A stretch of DNA of 64,000 bases. It comes from Natronococcus sp. CG52. Its GTDB lineage: Archaea > Halobacteriota > Halobacteria > Halobacteriales > Natrialbaceae. Positions 1-8,467 of this stretch are shown here, piece after piece. The notes beneath the pieces were generated by a model. That model saw only the letters and a list, made by a program, of their open reading frames with translations. It did no database searches and was not told where the DNA came from. The translations under genes were made by a program, and so were the position numbers. The stretch spans positions 2,480,001 to 2,544,000 of the forward strand of contig NZ_CP099391.1 of assembly GCF_023913515.1 (NCBI RefSeq), given 5' to 3'. Numbering within the stretch: position 1 is the stretch's first letter; the number at the start of each line of letters is the position of its first letter.

Positions 1-296
1 AGCGCCCCCTGGACGGAGGCCATCGAGCGAAGCCCCGAGTCACCCGCTTCGAGTTCCTGCATCAGCAGTCCGTAGGCAGTCTCCGAGACGTTCGGCGAAC
101 CGTACCCCTCAAGATTGGGCGCGTAAAACCCGAGATCGCCCATCTCCGAGATTAATTCCTCGGGGAACGTCCCGCTCTCGAAGTGCTCCCCGATGTCGGG
201 TTTGACACGGTCCTCGACGAACTCTCGGGCCGTATCCCGGATCAATTGCTCCTCCTGCTCTAAATCCGCCTCGAGACCCACGAAATCGAGCGTCAT
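1..296 (-). CDS. Acyl-CoA dehydrogenase, glutaryl-CoA type (N-terminal part, cut by window edge)
   Basis: The minus-strand frame opens with MTLDFVGLEADLEQEEQ at 296 and stays open to the window edge, giving about 98 residues. It holds the N-terminal helical pattern of acyl-CoA dehydrogenases: IRDTAREFVDE, then EMGDLGFYAPN, then GYG..NVSETAYGLLMQELEAGDSG. The spacing of YG and the GDSG turn is closest to the glutaryl-CoA dehydrogenase branch, which oxidises and decarboxylates glutaryl-CoA to crotonyl-CoA with FAD in the cytoplasm. Its ATG overlaps the TGA of the upstream aminotransferase by four bases (ATGA), so the two are probably translationally coupled. The substrate is inferred from family resemblance. 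The active-site base lies outside the window. Confidence 0.8.
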   Translation of the reverse strand, partial: MTLDFVGLEADLEQEEQLIRDTAREFVEDRVKPDIGEHFESGTFPEELISEMGDLGFYAPNLEGYGSPNVSETAYGLLMQELEAGDSGLRSMASVQGA

Positions 297-1648
297 TGCC
301 CCTCGTTGACCGCCGCACGGATCGCGTCACAGATGATATCCATCCCGACGGCCGCCTGGCGGTCGGTGAGCACGAGCGGGGGAATCAGGCGGAGCACGTT
401 GCCGTGCCGGCCCGCACTCCAGACGAGAACGCCGTTCTCGTAGCACCGTCGCTGGACGTCGAGGACGAGTTCTTTGGCCGGCCCGTCCTCGTCGGCGAAC
501 TCGACGCCGACGAACAGTCCCTTGCCGCGGACGTCGACGATCTCCGGAACGTCATCGGCGACCTCCTGGAACCGATCGCGGATCTCGTCGCCGAGTCGTC
601 GGGCGTTCGCGAGGAGGTCGTGTTCCTCGATGTACTCGATCGCACGGAGGCCGCCGACCATCGCCGGCACGTTGCCGCGGAAGGTGCCGACGTGACCGCC
701 CGGCCCCCACGTGTCCAGTTCCTCACGGAACAGCATCGCCCCGATCGGCAACCCGGTGCCGCCGAGCGCTTTCGCCATCGTGATCGCGTCGGGCGTCACG
801 TCGAAGTGATCGCTGGCGAACCACTCGCCGGTTCGCCCGAGCCCGGTCTGGATCTCGTCGGCGATCAGGAGCGCGTCGTTGTCGTCGGCGATGTCGCGAA
901 GGCCGCAGAGGAAGTCCTTCGGTGGGACAACGACGCCACCCTCGCCCTGGATCGGCTCGACCCAGATACCAGCCGGCGACTGGTGGCCACCGTAGGGGTT
1001 CTCGAACTTCCGCTTGACCGCGTCGAGCGCCCGCTCGCTGTCGACGCCGAGCGACGGCGACGGGAACGGAACGTGGACGGCGTCGGCGAGCAACGGCCCG
1101 TACCCCTCCTTGTACTTCTTGCCGGCGGTGAGGCTGAGCGCACCGGCCGTGGTCCCGTGGTACGACCCCTCGAAAGCGAGGGTGCCGTGGCGGCCGGTGT
1201 TGTGTTTCGCGAGCTTGATCGAACCCTCGATGGCGTCGCTCCCGCTCGGCCCGCCGAAGATCACCGTACTGTTTCCGCTGAGGTCGCCGGGGGCAATCTC
1301 GTCGAGTTTCTCGATGAGGTCGAGCCGGGCCTCAGTGGGGAAATCGATAGTGTGCGTGTAGCGCTCGAGTTGCTCCTGGACGCCCTCGAGCACGTACGGA
1401 TTCGAGTGGCCGACGTTCAACACGCCGATTCCCGCGAAGAAGTCGAGGAACGTGTTGCCGTCGACATCGCGGACGGTCGCACCTTTCGCCTCGTCAAGCG
1501 CGATAGGGATGCGCTTCGGATAGGCGACGGCGTTACTGTCGACGTCTCGCTGGCGCTCGAGCAGGACTTCGGAGTTGGGGCCCGGAACGTCGTCGACGTC
1601 CGGCTCCTCGGAAAAGTGTAGCTCGTCGGTCGTGAGACTGATTGCCAT
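293..1648 (-). CDS. Class III PLP-dependent aminotransferase (lysine/GABA/diaminobutyrate type)
   Basis: A 451-residue class III aminotransferase, full length for the family. The start MAISLTTDEL at 1648 is preferred over an upstream in-frame start because a TATA box lies 27 bp upstream. Visible marks are the N-terminal GNTFLDFFAGIGVLNVGH, the PLP-phosphate region GGPSGSDAIEGSIKLA, the cofactor aspartate in LLIADEIQTGLGRTG and the Schiff-base lysine in TMAKALGGTGLPIG. Haloarchaeal homologues are often labelled diaminobutyrate or 4-aminobutyrate aminotransferase. The overlapping glutaryl-CoA-dehydrogenase-like gene makes an omega-amino-acid or lysine degradation role attractive, since lysine breakdown ends in glutaryl-CoA. 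The family assignment is firm; the exact substrate is not. Confidence 0.85.
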   Translation of the reverse strand: MAISLTTDELHFSEEPDVDDVPGPNSEVLLERQRDVDSNAVAYPKRIPIALDEAKGATVRDVDGNTFLDFFAGIGVLNVGHSNPYVLEGVQEQLERYTHTIDFPTEARLDLIEKLDEIAPGDLSGNSTVIFGGPSGSDAIEGSIKLAKHNTGRHGTLAFEGSYHGTTAGALSLTAGKKYKEGYGPLLADAVHVPFPSPSLGVDSERALDAVKRKFENPYGGHQSPAGIWVEPIQGEGGVVVPPKDFLCGLRDIADDNDALLIADEIQTGLGRTGEWFASDHFDVTPDAITMAKALGGTGLPIGAMLFREELDTWGPGGHVGTFRGNVPAMVGGLRAIEYIEEHDLLANARRLGDEIRDRFQEVADDVPEIVDVRGKGLFVGVEFADEDGPAKELVLDVQRRCYENGVLVWSAGRHGNVLRLIPPLVLTDRQAAVGMDIICDAIRAAVNEGQ

Positions 1649-1670
1649 GCCGTACGATTTGCAGCATCGC

Positions 1671-1680
1671 ACATATATGT
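1671..1680 (-). promoter_or_regulatory. TATA box of the aminotransferase operon
   Basis: The reverse strand reads ACATATATGT centred about 27 bp before the ATG at 1648, the spacing expected for a leaderless haloarchaeal transcript. The rest of 1681-1990 holds no convincing gene on either strand. A second AT-rich stretch (about 1985-1997, TTTATGTTTAATC) lies about 30 bp before the CHRD gene on the plus strand and is its likely promoter. Confidence 0.6.
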
Positions 1681-2022
1681 TGTTATACGTCTCAATTAAC
1701 GACCTCAAGTTGGATTCAGTCCAAAATATCTGGCCGCACTTTCGACGACGGTTACGAACCAGTACGGTGCCGTTCCGGTCAACACTCGAAAGCGAAAAAT
1801 TGCCTCGAGGAGACGGTGATCGGGACCGGAAAGCGGGTTACGCTCCGAATTCTTCGACCGACACCCAGAGGTAAACGTGATACTCGGTGTCGTCAATCAA
1901 TGGCTCCTCTGAGGTCTCACCGTCGGGGAACAGCAACCAGACGAGACGAATGTCATTATGAGAAGTATATGTTCTGTTCGATAGGTTTATGTTTAATCAA
2001 TTAGAACTATCTACGGTAACGA

Positions 2023-2601
2023 ATGGTCCCTCAGTTCAAGTCACGACGGTCCCTTCTTCGCGTTGCAACCGTCGTCCTCGGCAGTGGTGTCGGGATCGGA
2101 ACCGCCGGTGCAGACCGGACGCTCGAGGGCGACACCCTCGCTGAGTACCCGACCAGCTTCTCGGCGACACTCACGAGTGACGCCGTTGCCCACCCGGTCG
2201 AGAGTGATGCTAGCGGCGCCATCACGCTCGAACTCGACCCGGATACACGGACGGTCGAGTATACAGTCGAGATTGCACACCTGTGTCAGGTAACGCAAGT
2301 CCGCCTTCACTGTGGAGCCGAGACCGACGACGGGCCCGCCGTTGTCTGGCTCTACCCTGAATCGGGGCCCGGGATCCGACCCACGGAGGGACGGGTTGAC
2401 GGAACGCTCGCCGAGGGCACACTCACTGTCGCCGACTTCGATGGCCCGTTTCGGGACGAGCCGCTGGAGGCCGTCGTGCAGACGCTGGCCAGTGAAGCGG
2501 CCTACGTGACCGTCCACACCACGGAACACCCCGACGGAGCGCTTCGAGGCCGGGTCGCGCCCGACGACGCTCCAGGCGGGGACGCGGCGAGCGACAAGTG
2601 A
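2023..2601 (+). CDS. CHRD-domain protein with Tat signal peptide
   Basis: A 192-residue protein. The N-terminus FKSRRSLLRVATVVLGSG is a twin-arginine signal followed by a short hydrophobic stretch, so export in folded form is predicted. The mature part matches the CHRD fold (a domain first noted in chordin and widespread in secreted prokaryotic proteins): a FSATLTSDAVAHPV opening, central beta strands, and the typical end YVTVHTTEHPDGALRGRV. The family has no established enzymatic activity. Two cysteines (CQVTQVRLHC) could form a disulfide. It stands alone, with its own TATA-like sequence upstream. No lipobox is evident. Confidence 0.8.
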   Translation: MVPQFKSRRSLLRVATVVLGSGVGIGTAGADRTLEGDTLAEYPTSFSATLTSDAVAHPVESDASGAITLELDPDTRTVEYTVEIAHLCQVTQVRLHCGAETDDGPAVVWLYPESGPGIRPTEGRVDGTLAEGTLTVADFDGPFRDEPLEAVVQTLASEAAYVTVHTTEHPDGALRGRVAPDDAPGGDAASDK

Positions 2602-3156
2602 GGGCCCCCGGGGTCGGCCCGGAACGTCCTTGCGACGGGATTCTCTCGCTGTTTGAAGATAGGACGCCGTCGAACGGGCGCGATGCCGCTCCGAGCTATC
2701 GGCGACACGTACTGGGGCAGCTCGCGGTCGGTGCAGTCGTAGGGGAGGATCGGTGGACCGCTGATTGAGTGGTGCCTCGGCGGGCCAGCCCCGGCCCTCG
2801 CCAGTGGACGCGAGCTCGGGTTCGATCCCAGTGCGTCGCTGGCAATCTCAGCAACGCGAGTCACGGCACTCGTCGCTTGCGCCCCTGGATTGGAGAGGCG
2901 AGCGGCCCCGCGGTGTGCTTGAGGACTCTACCACCGCTCGAGACAGTCGTCGACGTGCATATTCGACTGCTCTTGGCGGCCGTGCCTGAGAATCGTCATC
3001 ATTGCCAGCCCTCGAAGACGTCGAGGCCGACGCCGAGATTCCGTATCTGTCGTCGAATCAATCGCGCTCGTTGCTGCGGAAGCCGATCGGACGTTCGAGA
3101 CCGGTGACTCGCGGCTAGCTGCCGTCACCCCACAACCGGCGTCTCACGCGCAGGTG
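2602..3156. other. Gene-poor stretch with transposon-end debris
   Basis: No reading frame here looks coding. The only recognisable item is the right part of the 94-bp palindromic element at 2634-2663, directly behind the CHRD gene. A T-loop-like GGGTTCGATCCC string near 2820 is not part of a foldable tRNA. Confidence 0.4.
2634..2663 (+). repeat. Partial copy of the 94-bp palindromic element (right end)
   Basis: The sequence CGGGATTCTCTCGCTG followed by TTTGAAGATAG matches the right end of the two complete copies at 18121-18214 and 27925-28018. The left arm of the hairpin is missing. Sequence identity to the other copies stops right after GAAGATAG, which helps define the element boundary. Confidence 0.7.
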
Positions 3157-3276
3157 TCACTCCTCGGTATCGCCACCGCACGTGCGACAGAGGTTCGATT
3201 GCCACGGCACTGTTTTCTTGATCTCCCGCTCCTCGCCACAGTGTGGACAGTATGCGTGTATGTTTTCTTGCTCCAT
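3157..3276 (-). CDS. Small CPxCG-type zinc-ribbon protein, 39 aa
   Basis: A 39-residue protein starting MEQENIHAYCPHCGEE and ending CRTCGGDTEE. Two CxxC pairs, about 20 residues apart, form one zinc site. Such very small zinc-finger proteins are common in haloarchaea and several affect stress or biofilm phenotypes, but no function can be given here. An in-frame upstream extension exists but lacks cysteines, so the short start is preferred. Confidence 0.65.
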   Translation of the reverse strand: MEQENIHAYCPHCGEEREIKKTVPWQSNLCRTCGGDTEE

Positions 3277-3788
3277 TGGTCCCCCACTAGCGAGACATCT
3301 CCCGAACAACTCATATATGTTGCGAGAAAATCTCCCATTTGCCCACATTCTCCGGGAAAATCCAATCATTTTGGAAGCATATTTAGATTTGAATATTAGT
3401 TAAATTTCCTTAATGTAGTGACTATCGAAAGGTACCGGTCTCCCAGCTTGAGGCACCTCACCGGACCGTTGACGGTCCAGCCCCGGTCGCGGCCGGTGGG
3501 CCTGGACCCGGGTTCGCGCTCCAGCACGTCGGTGCCGATCGTTGCGATCACGCTGGGTTGGTGCGCGGCCCGAGGTGGCGGTAGCAAGCGGCCCGTCGGA
3601 ACCCTCGCGAACGGACAGCATTGCGTCACGACAGTCGGTGACGGATACGGAGGACTTCGGTGTTCATCGTGGGAGTCTGTTCGTCCCGTTCGCGATGCTG
3701 CTCGATATGCAGGCCGGCGTCGCCCCACACGCTGGGTCCCCTCGCTCGGCCATCGCACAGCTGGTAGTCACGTGGAGTCGCGTCTTCG
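3277..3788. other. Intergenic remnant region with a glycosyltransferase tail fragment
   Basis: Bases about 3676-3715 (plus strand) encode PFAMLLDMQAG. This closely resembles the C-terminal MFAMLFDMQVN of the GT2 gene at 42092-43189 and a second fragment at 38527. The match of roughly 30 bases is too short to be a gene and looks like a relic of a lost GT2 gene. A minus-strand stretch (3400-3500) resembles, over the words DRxWTVxG, the upstream frame of the hypothetical gene at 3789. Nothing else is convincing. Confidence 0.35.
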
Positions 3789-4022
3789 TCAGGAGAGGCG
3801 GGTCACGAGTTCGGTGACTCGGCCGCCCGGGTACTCGACCTCGTCGATCTTCTGTTCGACAGCGTCGCCCGTCACTCCGCTCACGTTCGACAGTGGAACG
3901 ACGATCTCTTGGCCATCGTTAGCCGGGCTCGCCCACACGATGTTCCCGATCACTTTGGCCTCCTCGCACTCGATTTCGTGGCGGTCGTCCATCGGGGTCT
4001 CGAGGAACACAGTCGTGCTCAT
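3789..4022 (-). CDS. Hypothetical protein, 77 aa
   Basis: Starting at ATG 4022 the product is MSTTVFLETPMDDRHEIECE..., 77 residues, acidic and probably cytoplasmic, with no recognised motif. The frame stays open upstream to 4403 and includes protein-like words (MSINIQQGADELVFASFWLYPG), so a longer start, or an upstream gene fused by mutation, is possible. There is no operon partner. The function is unknown. Confidence 0.4.
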   Translation of the reverse strand: MSTTVFLETPMDDRHEIECEEAKVIGNIVWASPANDGQEIVVPLSNVSGVTGDAVEQKIDEVEYPGGRVTELVTRLS

Positions 4023-4481
4023 GGCGTCTTCCCGTTTATCGCGACGGGGCATCAATCGATGTGTCAGGCGGAGACGGGATGGGGTCCCGGTCAACCCGTC
4101 GCTACCCGGCGGGCTCGACAGACCGTCGTACAGTCCGGGATAGAGCCAGAACGAGGCGAACACCAGTTCGTCGGCGCCCTGTTGGATATTGATTGACATC
4201 CTCTCGCCCTCGACGGTCCAGTTCCGGTCGCCGCTGGTGGGAGATGGAAAAGATGATTTGACAGGTTTCTGTAGTCGGTCGAACAGCAGGGACAAAAGAG
4301 CGTTGCCGTCCCGTATGACAGTCTGGGAATGTGTGTCGCTCACACACCGAATTTCAATTGAAATTCTCTCGGTTACGATTCCCGACGAACAGCAAGAGAG
4401 CATCGAGACTAGGAGTACGCAGCCCTAGTTGAGCAGCGCTCGAAAAGGTGGAGAATCAGCGAACGGCGTTGAGTGCGTCGC
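4023..4481. other. No confident gene
   Basis: Part of the open frame upstream of the 3789-4022 gene lies here (see that entry). The rest, 4404-4481, is spacer behind the thiolase beta-subunit gene. No hairpin or repeat stands out. Confidence 0.3.
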
Positions 4482-4886
4482 TTATACCGGTTCGAACTGG
4501 TAGCCATCCCAGTCCTGACTCTCGGGCTTTCTGATGCCGGCGCCGGGGTCGCGAAGCTCCTCGACGAAGACCGGCCGGACTTCGTCACCCGTCTCGAGAT
4601 CGCCGGTCGTCAGTTGGACGAGCGCCCGAACGGATTCGCTGTCCTCATCGGACTCCGTCCGATTATCCGAGGCGTCGACCGCCTCGCTGACGTCGAACTC
4701 GACGATCGCGAGGTGGTTCGGCTCGCGCACGCCGGGTGGTGTCGCTGTACTGGTCGTCCACGTCACGACCTCCGCGGTGTGCTCGCTCAGGTCGATCGTC
4801 TCGACCGGCTCCGCGCCGTTCCGGCTGCGCGGGTGGCCGGGATAGCTGATCGTGCCGTCGTCGTAGCGGGTTGCTTCCATCGTCAT
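4482..4886 (-). CDS. Beta-ketothiolase beta subunit (OB-fold, DUF35-like)
   Basis: A 134-residue protein without the zinc-ribbon cysteines of classical DUF35 proteins. It has an OB-fold-like beta pattern and the ending EELRDPGAGIRKPESQDWDGYQFEPV. Haloarchaeal beta-ketothiolases studied in Haloferax mediterranei are two-component enzymes in which a thiolase-fold alpha subunit needs a small OB-fold beta subunit, and this gene sits exactly in that position. Its ATG overlaps the alpha-subunit TGA by four bases (ATGA). It is the last gene of the operon. The role follows from neighbour and family; no catalytic residue is expected here. Confidence 0.75.
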   Translation of the reverse strand: MTMEATRYDDGTISYPGHPRSRNGAEPVETIDLSEHTAEVVTWTTSTATPPGVREPNHLAIVEFDVSEAVDASDNRTESDEDSESVRALVQLTTGDLETGDEVRPVFVEELRDPGAGIRKPESQDWDGYQFEPV

Positions 4887-6121
4887 CGTGCTGCCTCCAT
4901 GATCGTGGTGATAACGCAGTTCCCGAAGCCGCCGACGTTACAGCAGAGGCCGACGTCGGCCTCGACCTGTCGCGGACCGGCCTCGCCGACGAGCTGTTCG
5001 TAGATCTCGACGCCCTGTGCGACGCCGCTCGCGCCGAGCGGGTGGCCCTTCGACTTGAGGCCGCCGGAGGTGTTGACCGGCAACTCGCCGTCGCGTTCCG
5101 TGTAGCCCTCCTCGACGAGCTTCCAGGCCTCGCCCTGGTCGGCGAAGCCCAGTCCCTCCATCTGGAGGAACTCGAGGATGGTGAACATGTCGTGGAGCTC
5201 CGCGACGTCGATATCGTCGGGCCCGTAGCCGCTCATCGCGTAAGCGCCTTTGCCGCTCTCGACGACGCCGCCCATGACGGTCGGATCCTCGCGCTCGTGG
5301 ACGACGTGCGTGTCCGTCGCGCCATCGACGCCGGCGATGACGGCGTACTCGTCGGTATACTCTTTGGCAACTGACTCCGGACAGAACAGCAACGCCGCCG
5401 AGCCGTCGGTGATCGGACAGAAGTCGTACAGCCGCAGCGGGTCCGCGACGATCGGCGACTCGAGCACCGTCTCGAGATCGACCTCCTTCTGGAACTGGGC
5501 GTTCGGATTATCGACGCCGTTCCTGTGGTTTTTGACCGCGACTTTCGCGAGGGTCTCGCGGGGTGCGTCGAAGCGTTCCAGATAGTTCCGCGCCGTGAGC
5601 CCGGCGAAGGAGGGGAGCGTTACCCCCGCCTTGTACTCGACGGGGTGAGCGATCGAGGCGATAATGTCGGTCGTATCAGCGGTCGACTTGTGAGTCATCT
5701 TCTCGCCGCCGACGAGCAGCGTCATCTCGCTCGCTCCACTGGTGATCGATTGCCAGGCAGCGTAGATCCCCGCGCCGCCGCTGGAACTCGTCTGATCGAC
5801 GCGCTGCGTATAGGCCGGCATCGCGCCGAGATCGTGTGCCAGCGCGTTCATCACACCCGTCATTCCCTCGAACTCGCCGCTGGTCATGTTCGAGACGTAC
5901 AGGTGCTCGACGTCCGTCGCGTCGACGCCCGCATCCTCTAGGCACTCGAGTCCGGCCTCGGCGAGGAGGTCCTGGACCCAGCCCTCTCGCTGGCCGAACT
6001 GGGTCATCGAGGCTCCGATAACTGCCACGCGGTCGGACTGGCGGTCCGTGGAGTGCTCGCCTGCCGTCATTTGTAACTGCCCTCCAGAGGTGGTGAGTTC
6101 TGCTGGGTGAGCGTCGTCCAT
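4883..6121 (-). CDS. Beta-ketothiolase alpha subunit (SCP2-type thiolase fold)
   Basis: A 412-residue thiolase-fold protein that would condense acyl-CoA with acetyl-CoA, or cleave the 3-ketoacyl-CoA. At the usual nucleophile position it has DQTSSSGGAGIY (about residues 109-120) with serine and no cysteine; the later GHPLGASG motif (His about 360) is present. Ser-His-His catalytic residues are a known peculiarity of haloarchaeal ketothiolases used for polyhydroxyalkanoate precursors. A shorter start at 6070 (MTAGEHSTDRQSDRVAVIGAS) is possible, because the family usually begins just before RVAVIGASMTQFG. It lies 43 bp (or 94 bp) downstream of the PhaB-like reductase and overlaps the beta subunit, giving a compact ketoacyl-CoA module. 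Confidence 0.85.
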   Translation of the reverse strand: MDDAHPAELTTSGGQLQMTAGEHSTDRQSDRVAVIGASMTQFGQREGWVQDLLAEAGLECLEDAGVDATDVEHLYVSNMTSGEFEGMTGVMNALAHDLGAMPAYTQRVDQTSSSGGAGIYAAWQSITSGASEMTLLVGGEKMTHKSTADTTDIIASIAHPVEYKAGVTLPSFAGLTARNYLERFDAPRETLAKVAVKNHRNGVDNPNAQFQKEVDLETVLESPIVADPLRLYDFCPITDGSAALLFCPESVAKEYTDEYAVIAGVDGATDTHVVHEREDPTVMGGVVESGKGAYAMSGYGPDDIDVAELHDMFTILEFLQMEGLGFADQGEAWKLVEEGYTERDGELPVNTSGGLKSKGHPLGASGVAQGVEIYEQLVGEAGPRQVEADVGLCCNVGGFGNCVITTIMEAAR

Positions 6122-6164
6122 CGGATGGATTGCTGTCCGCTCGTCTCGTAAATCGGTCTGGATC

Positions 6165-6962
6165 TCATAGGTCGATTCCTCCGTTGATGTCGATCACTTC
6201 GCCGGTCACGTAGCCCGACTGCTCGCCGGCGAGGTAGCGCACGAGGCCGGCTACCTCGCTCACGCTGGCGAACCGCTCGAGCGGGATATCCGCGCGTAGA
6301 CTGTCCTGAATATCGTCCGGAATCGCCTTGACCATCTCCGTGCGGGTGAAGCCGGGCGCGATGCAGTTGGCCGTCGCGTCTGAGCCCGCCAGCTCGAGGG
6401 CGAGTGAGCGAGTAAACCCGAACAGGCCGCTTTTCGCCGCCGCGTAGTTCGCCTGGCCGACGTTGCCTTGCTTGCCGATCACGCTCGAGATGTTGATCAC
6501 CCGCCCGTGATCGACGGCTGTGATGTCGTCGTAAAACGTCTGTGTGCAGTTGAACGTCCCGTTTAGCGAGACGTCGATCACGCGGTGCCAGTCTTCCGCC
6601 GTCATCTTCTGGAACGTCCGATCGCAGGTGATCCCGGCGTTGTTGACGAGGACGTCGATCGGCCCGAACGCGTCGTGGACCGCGTCGCGCATCGTCTCGA
6701 TCTCGGCGCGATCGGTGACGTCAGCCTGGACCGGGTGAGCCGTCCCTGCGGTGTCCGCTTCGGTAATTGCGTCGGCGACCACGTGGGCGGCCTCCTCGGA
6801 GGAGCGGTAGTTGATGACGACGGTCGCGCCGTACCGTCCGAGTTCGCGGGCGATCCCGTGTCCGATCCCCCGCGAGGCGCCGGTGACCAGGCACGTCCGG
6901 CCGGCGAGCGGCTGACGGGACGGCCGGTCCAGGTCGGCCGGCTCTGCGAGCTTCGCCGTCAT
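6165..6962 (-). CDS. phaB: PhaB/FabG-like 3-ketoacyl-CoA reductase (SDR family)
   Basis: A 265-residue short-chain dehydrogenase. The NADP(H) site TGASRGIGHG is at about 28-37, NNAG at 107-110, and the catalytic Ser160-Tyr173-Lys177 lies in ISSVIGKQG...YAAAK. The TERTEM-like region (FTRTEMVKAIPDD) and the C-terminal SGYVTGEVIDINGG are typical of acetoacetyl-CoA reductases. Next to a two-subunit ketothiolase it would make 3-hydroxyacyl-CoA for polyhydroxyalkanoate synthesis. No PHA synthase (phaC/phaE) is in the window, so use in another 3-ketoacyl-CoA route is possible. Its ATG overlaps the upstream HTH gene by four bases. Confidence 0.8.
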   Translation of the reverse strand: MTAKLAEPADLDRPSRQPLAGRTCLVTGASRGIGHGIARELGRYGATVVINYRSSEEAAHVVADAITEADTAGTAHPVQADVTDRAEIETMRDAVHDAFGPIDVLVNNAGITCDRTFQKMTAEDWHRVIDVSLNGTFNCTQTFYDDITAVDHGRVINISSVIGKQGNVGQANYAAAKSGLFGFTRSLALELAGSDATANCIAPGFTRTEMVKAIPDDIQDSLRADIPLERFASVSEVAGLVRYLAGEQSGYVTGEVIDINGGIDL

Positions 6963-7558
6963 TGTTCCTCCTCGGGAAGTGTCGCCTGCTCGTGCTGGAA
7001 GGTGTATGTGGGCCCCTCACCTGCATCCGTTTCGATCGTGGAGAGCCACTCATCCACAGTGTATGTCCGCTCCGCACCGGTGTCCGATCGGTCCGTGTAC
7101 GGGACGACCCCGCGGAGTAGCTCCGTATCCGGGTCCGTCTCGGTGTCGTCCTCGTAGAGCGCCAGTGCTACGATCGGGACCCGAATTCGCTCGTGTGTCT
7201 CGTCGGTCCCCAGTCCGAGGGGTGACGACGGTATCTCCTTCCGACGAAACGCCGGCTCGAGCGTGTAGCCGTGCTGATCGGCCCACTGTTCGAACGCGGC
7301 CACGAGCTCGTCCCGCGTGGGCTCTCTCGTGTCGTCCGCGTCGGCGATCGCAGGGTGTTCCGGCGGCCAGTGAGTGATCTGACTCTCGGTGATGAATCCC
7401 TGGTCCTGAAGGTGCTGCAGGCGCTCGGTGACGGAGCTGACCGCCTTCATGAGAGGAGCAGGCACAGTGGATCGCACGTAACAGTCGACCCGGAGATCCC
7501 CCAGGAGATCGGTACCGCCAACCTGAGCCGGGGTGTCCGCAGACTTACTAACTGGCAT
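6959..7558 (-). CDS. Haloarchaeal HTH-domain protein, probable regulator
   Basis: About 199 residues from MPVSKSADTPAQ. The pattern DLRVDCYVRSTVPAPLMKAVSSVTERLQHL, then a WP-containing segment (ITHWPPEHPAI), an FEQWADQHGY helix and a C-terminal YTVDEWLSTIE matches a haloarchaeal family annotated only as HTH domain-containing. It lies inside the ketothiolase operon, overlapping phaB (ATGA) at its end and the preceding small HTH gene at its start. It may be a local regulator of the operon; DNA binding is inferred from family annotation. Confidence 0.6.
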   Translation of the reverse strand: MPVSKSADTPAQVGGTDLLGDLRVDCYVRSTVPAPLMKAVSSVTERLQHLQDQGFITESQITHWPPEHPAIADADDTREPTRDELVAAFEQWADQHGYTLEPAFRRKEIPSSPLGLGTDETHERIRVPIVALALYEDDTETDPDTELLRGVVPYTDRSDTGAERTYTVDEWLSTIETDAGEGPTYTFQHEQATLPEEEQ

Positions 7559-7763
7559 ACCCGCCCTCCGTCCGCTGGGCGAGCCCACGCGCAACGAGCG
7601 ACGTGAGTATCGGCAGGAGCGTTAGTTTGGGCAGCCCCAGTAACTGCTGGAGTTCGGTCACTGTCGTCTCCTCCGTCACGAGGAGCGTCAGATACACCAG
7701 TTTGGCCTGTGGTGAGCCAAGATCGTCTGGTAATGTCGGTTTTTGTTCGCTCGTGGACATCAT
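7548..7763 (-). CDS. Small winged-HTH regulator (MarR/TrmB-like)
   Basis: About 71 residues from MMSTSEQKPTLP. A single winged helix is visible: SPQAKLVYLTLLVTEETTVTELQQLLGLPKLTLLPILTSLVARGLAQRTEGGYAS. Alternative starts at 7769 or 7760 cannot be excluded; the TATA box at 7790-7797 favours 7763-7769 and a leaderless mRNA. It is first in the operon and overlaps the next HTH gene by 11 bases. It is plausibly autoregulatory and tied to carbon-storage or fatty-acyl metabolism, an inference from position only. Confidence 0.6.
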   Translation of the reverse strand: MMSTSEQKPTLPDDLGSPQAKLVYLTLLVTEETTVTELQQLLGLPKLTLLPILTSLVARGLAQRTEGGYAS

Positions 7764-7789
7764 TCGCATGGAAACCCCCAACGAGATGA

Positions 7790-7800
7790 GATATAAAGCT
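7790..7800 (-). promoter_or_regulatory. Promoter of the HTH-phaB-ketothiolase operon
   Basis: The reverse strand reads AGCTTTATATC with purines (ACTAAG) before it as a BRE-like element. The TATA centre is about 26 bp from the ATG at 7769. One promoter appears to serve all five genes down to 4482, since every junction downstream overlaps or is short. Confidence 0.6.
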
Positions 7801-8467
7801 TAGTGATTGGTGCAAACATCTCCCACGAAATGAACTGACACGGTGTCGATCACCCAGTCATATTACTGACGACAATGGCTCTACATAATTATTTTTCCAT
7901 ACTGATACGAACGGGGTACTCACCGTTCAGCGTACAAACCCCCTCCAGTGAAGCCGGATGGCGGTCCTCGGTCATCGTCTCCGATGCAGACACGAATGAG
8001 GCCTCAACGAGGGTGCGTACTCGCCGTTGCAGTAGGGACTCTCGAGAATCGTGAACTCCGAGATGATGTCCACGAGTGGCCGCTAAGCGGCGGCCAGCCG
8101 TGTGCGGCTCCTTCAGATGAATTAACCGCACCCCTGTCTATGTATTCAGGGGATAAATTCGCAACCCCAACATAGTTTGGAACAGAGACGAATCGTGCCG
8201 AGATCTCCTGCACTGACGACCTCGAATCCGTAATCACCGACCTCGGTGAGACGATTGCTGATCGCGAGTCCACGCACACGTGCACAACGAGGATTTCCCA
8301 GGGGCAGCCCAACTCCTCGGAGAGAACGCACTCGCCATGCAACGAACGGCAGTCGTCACTCTGGAGCTTCGCGAACAGATTCGACGATGCCGATACCAAT
8401 TCTGCTGAGAGTGCGTGGGGCGCCGGGGTCTCTCGCGCCCGCGCACATCTAAAATCGAATCGATCGG
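7801..8467. other. Decayed region without a convincing gene
   Basis: No frame is convincing. On the plus strand 8290-8405 can be read as DFPGAAQLLGENALAMQRT..., protein-like but without a start, ending at a stop near 8408. It may be the tail of a lost gene. The stretch leads into the tnpB 3' remnant at 8468. Confidence 0.3.

Noticed and set aside
296-1621. A 441-residue plus-strand open frame opposite the aminotransferase
   Set aside because: It is the high-GC antisense shadow of a clear aminotransferase; composition is Arg/Glu/Asp/Val with no motif.
2790-2850. T-loop-like GGGTTCGATCCC, suggesting a tRNA
   Set aside because: The stem around it does not pair properly and no acceptor, D or anticodon arms can be built.
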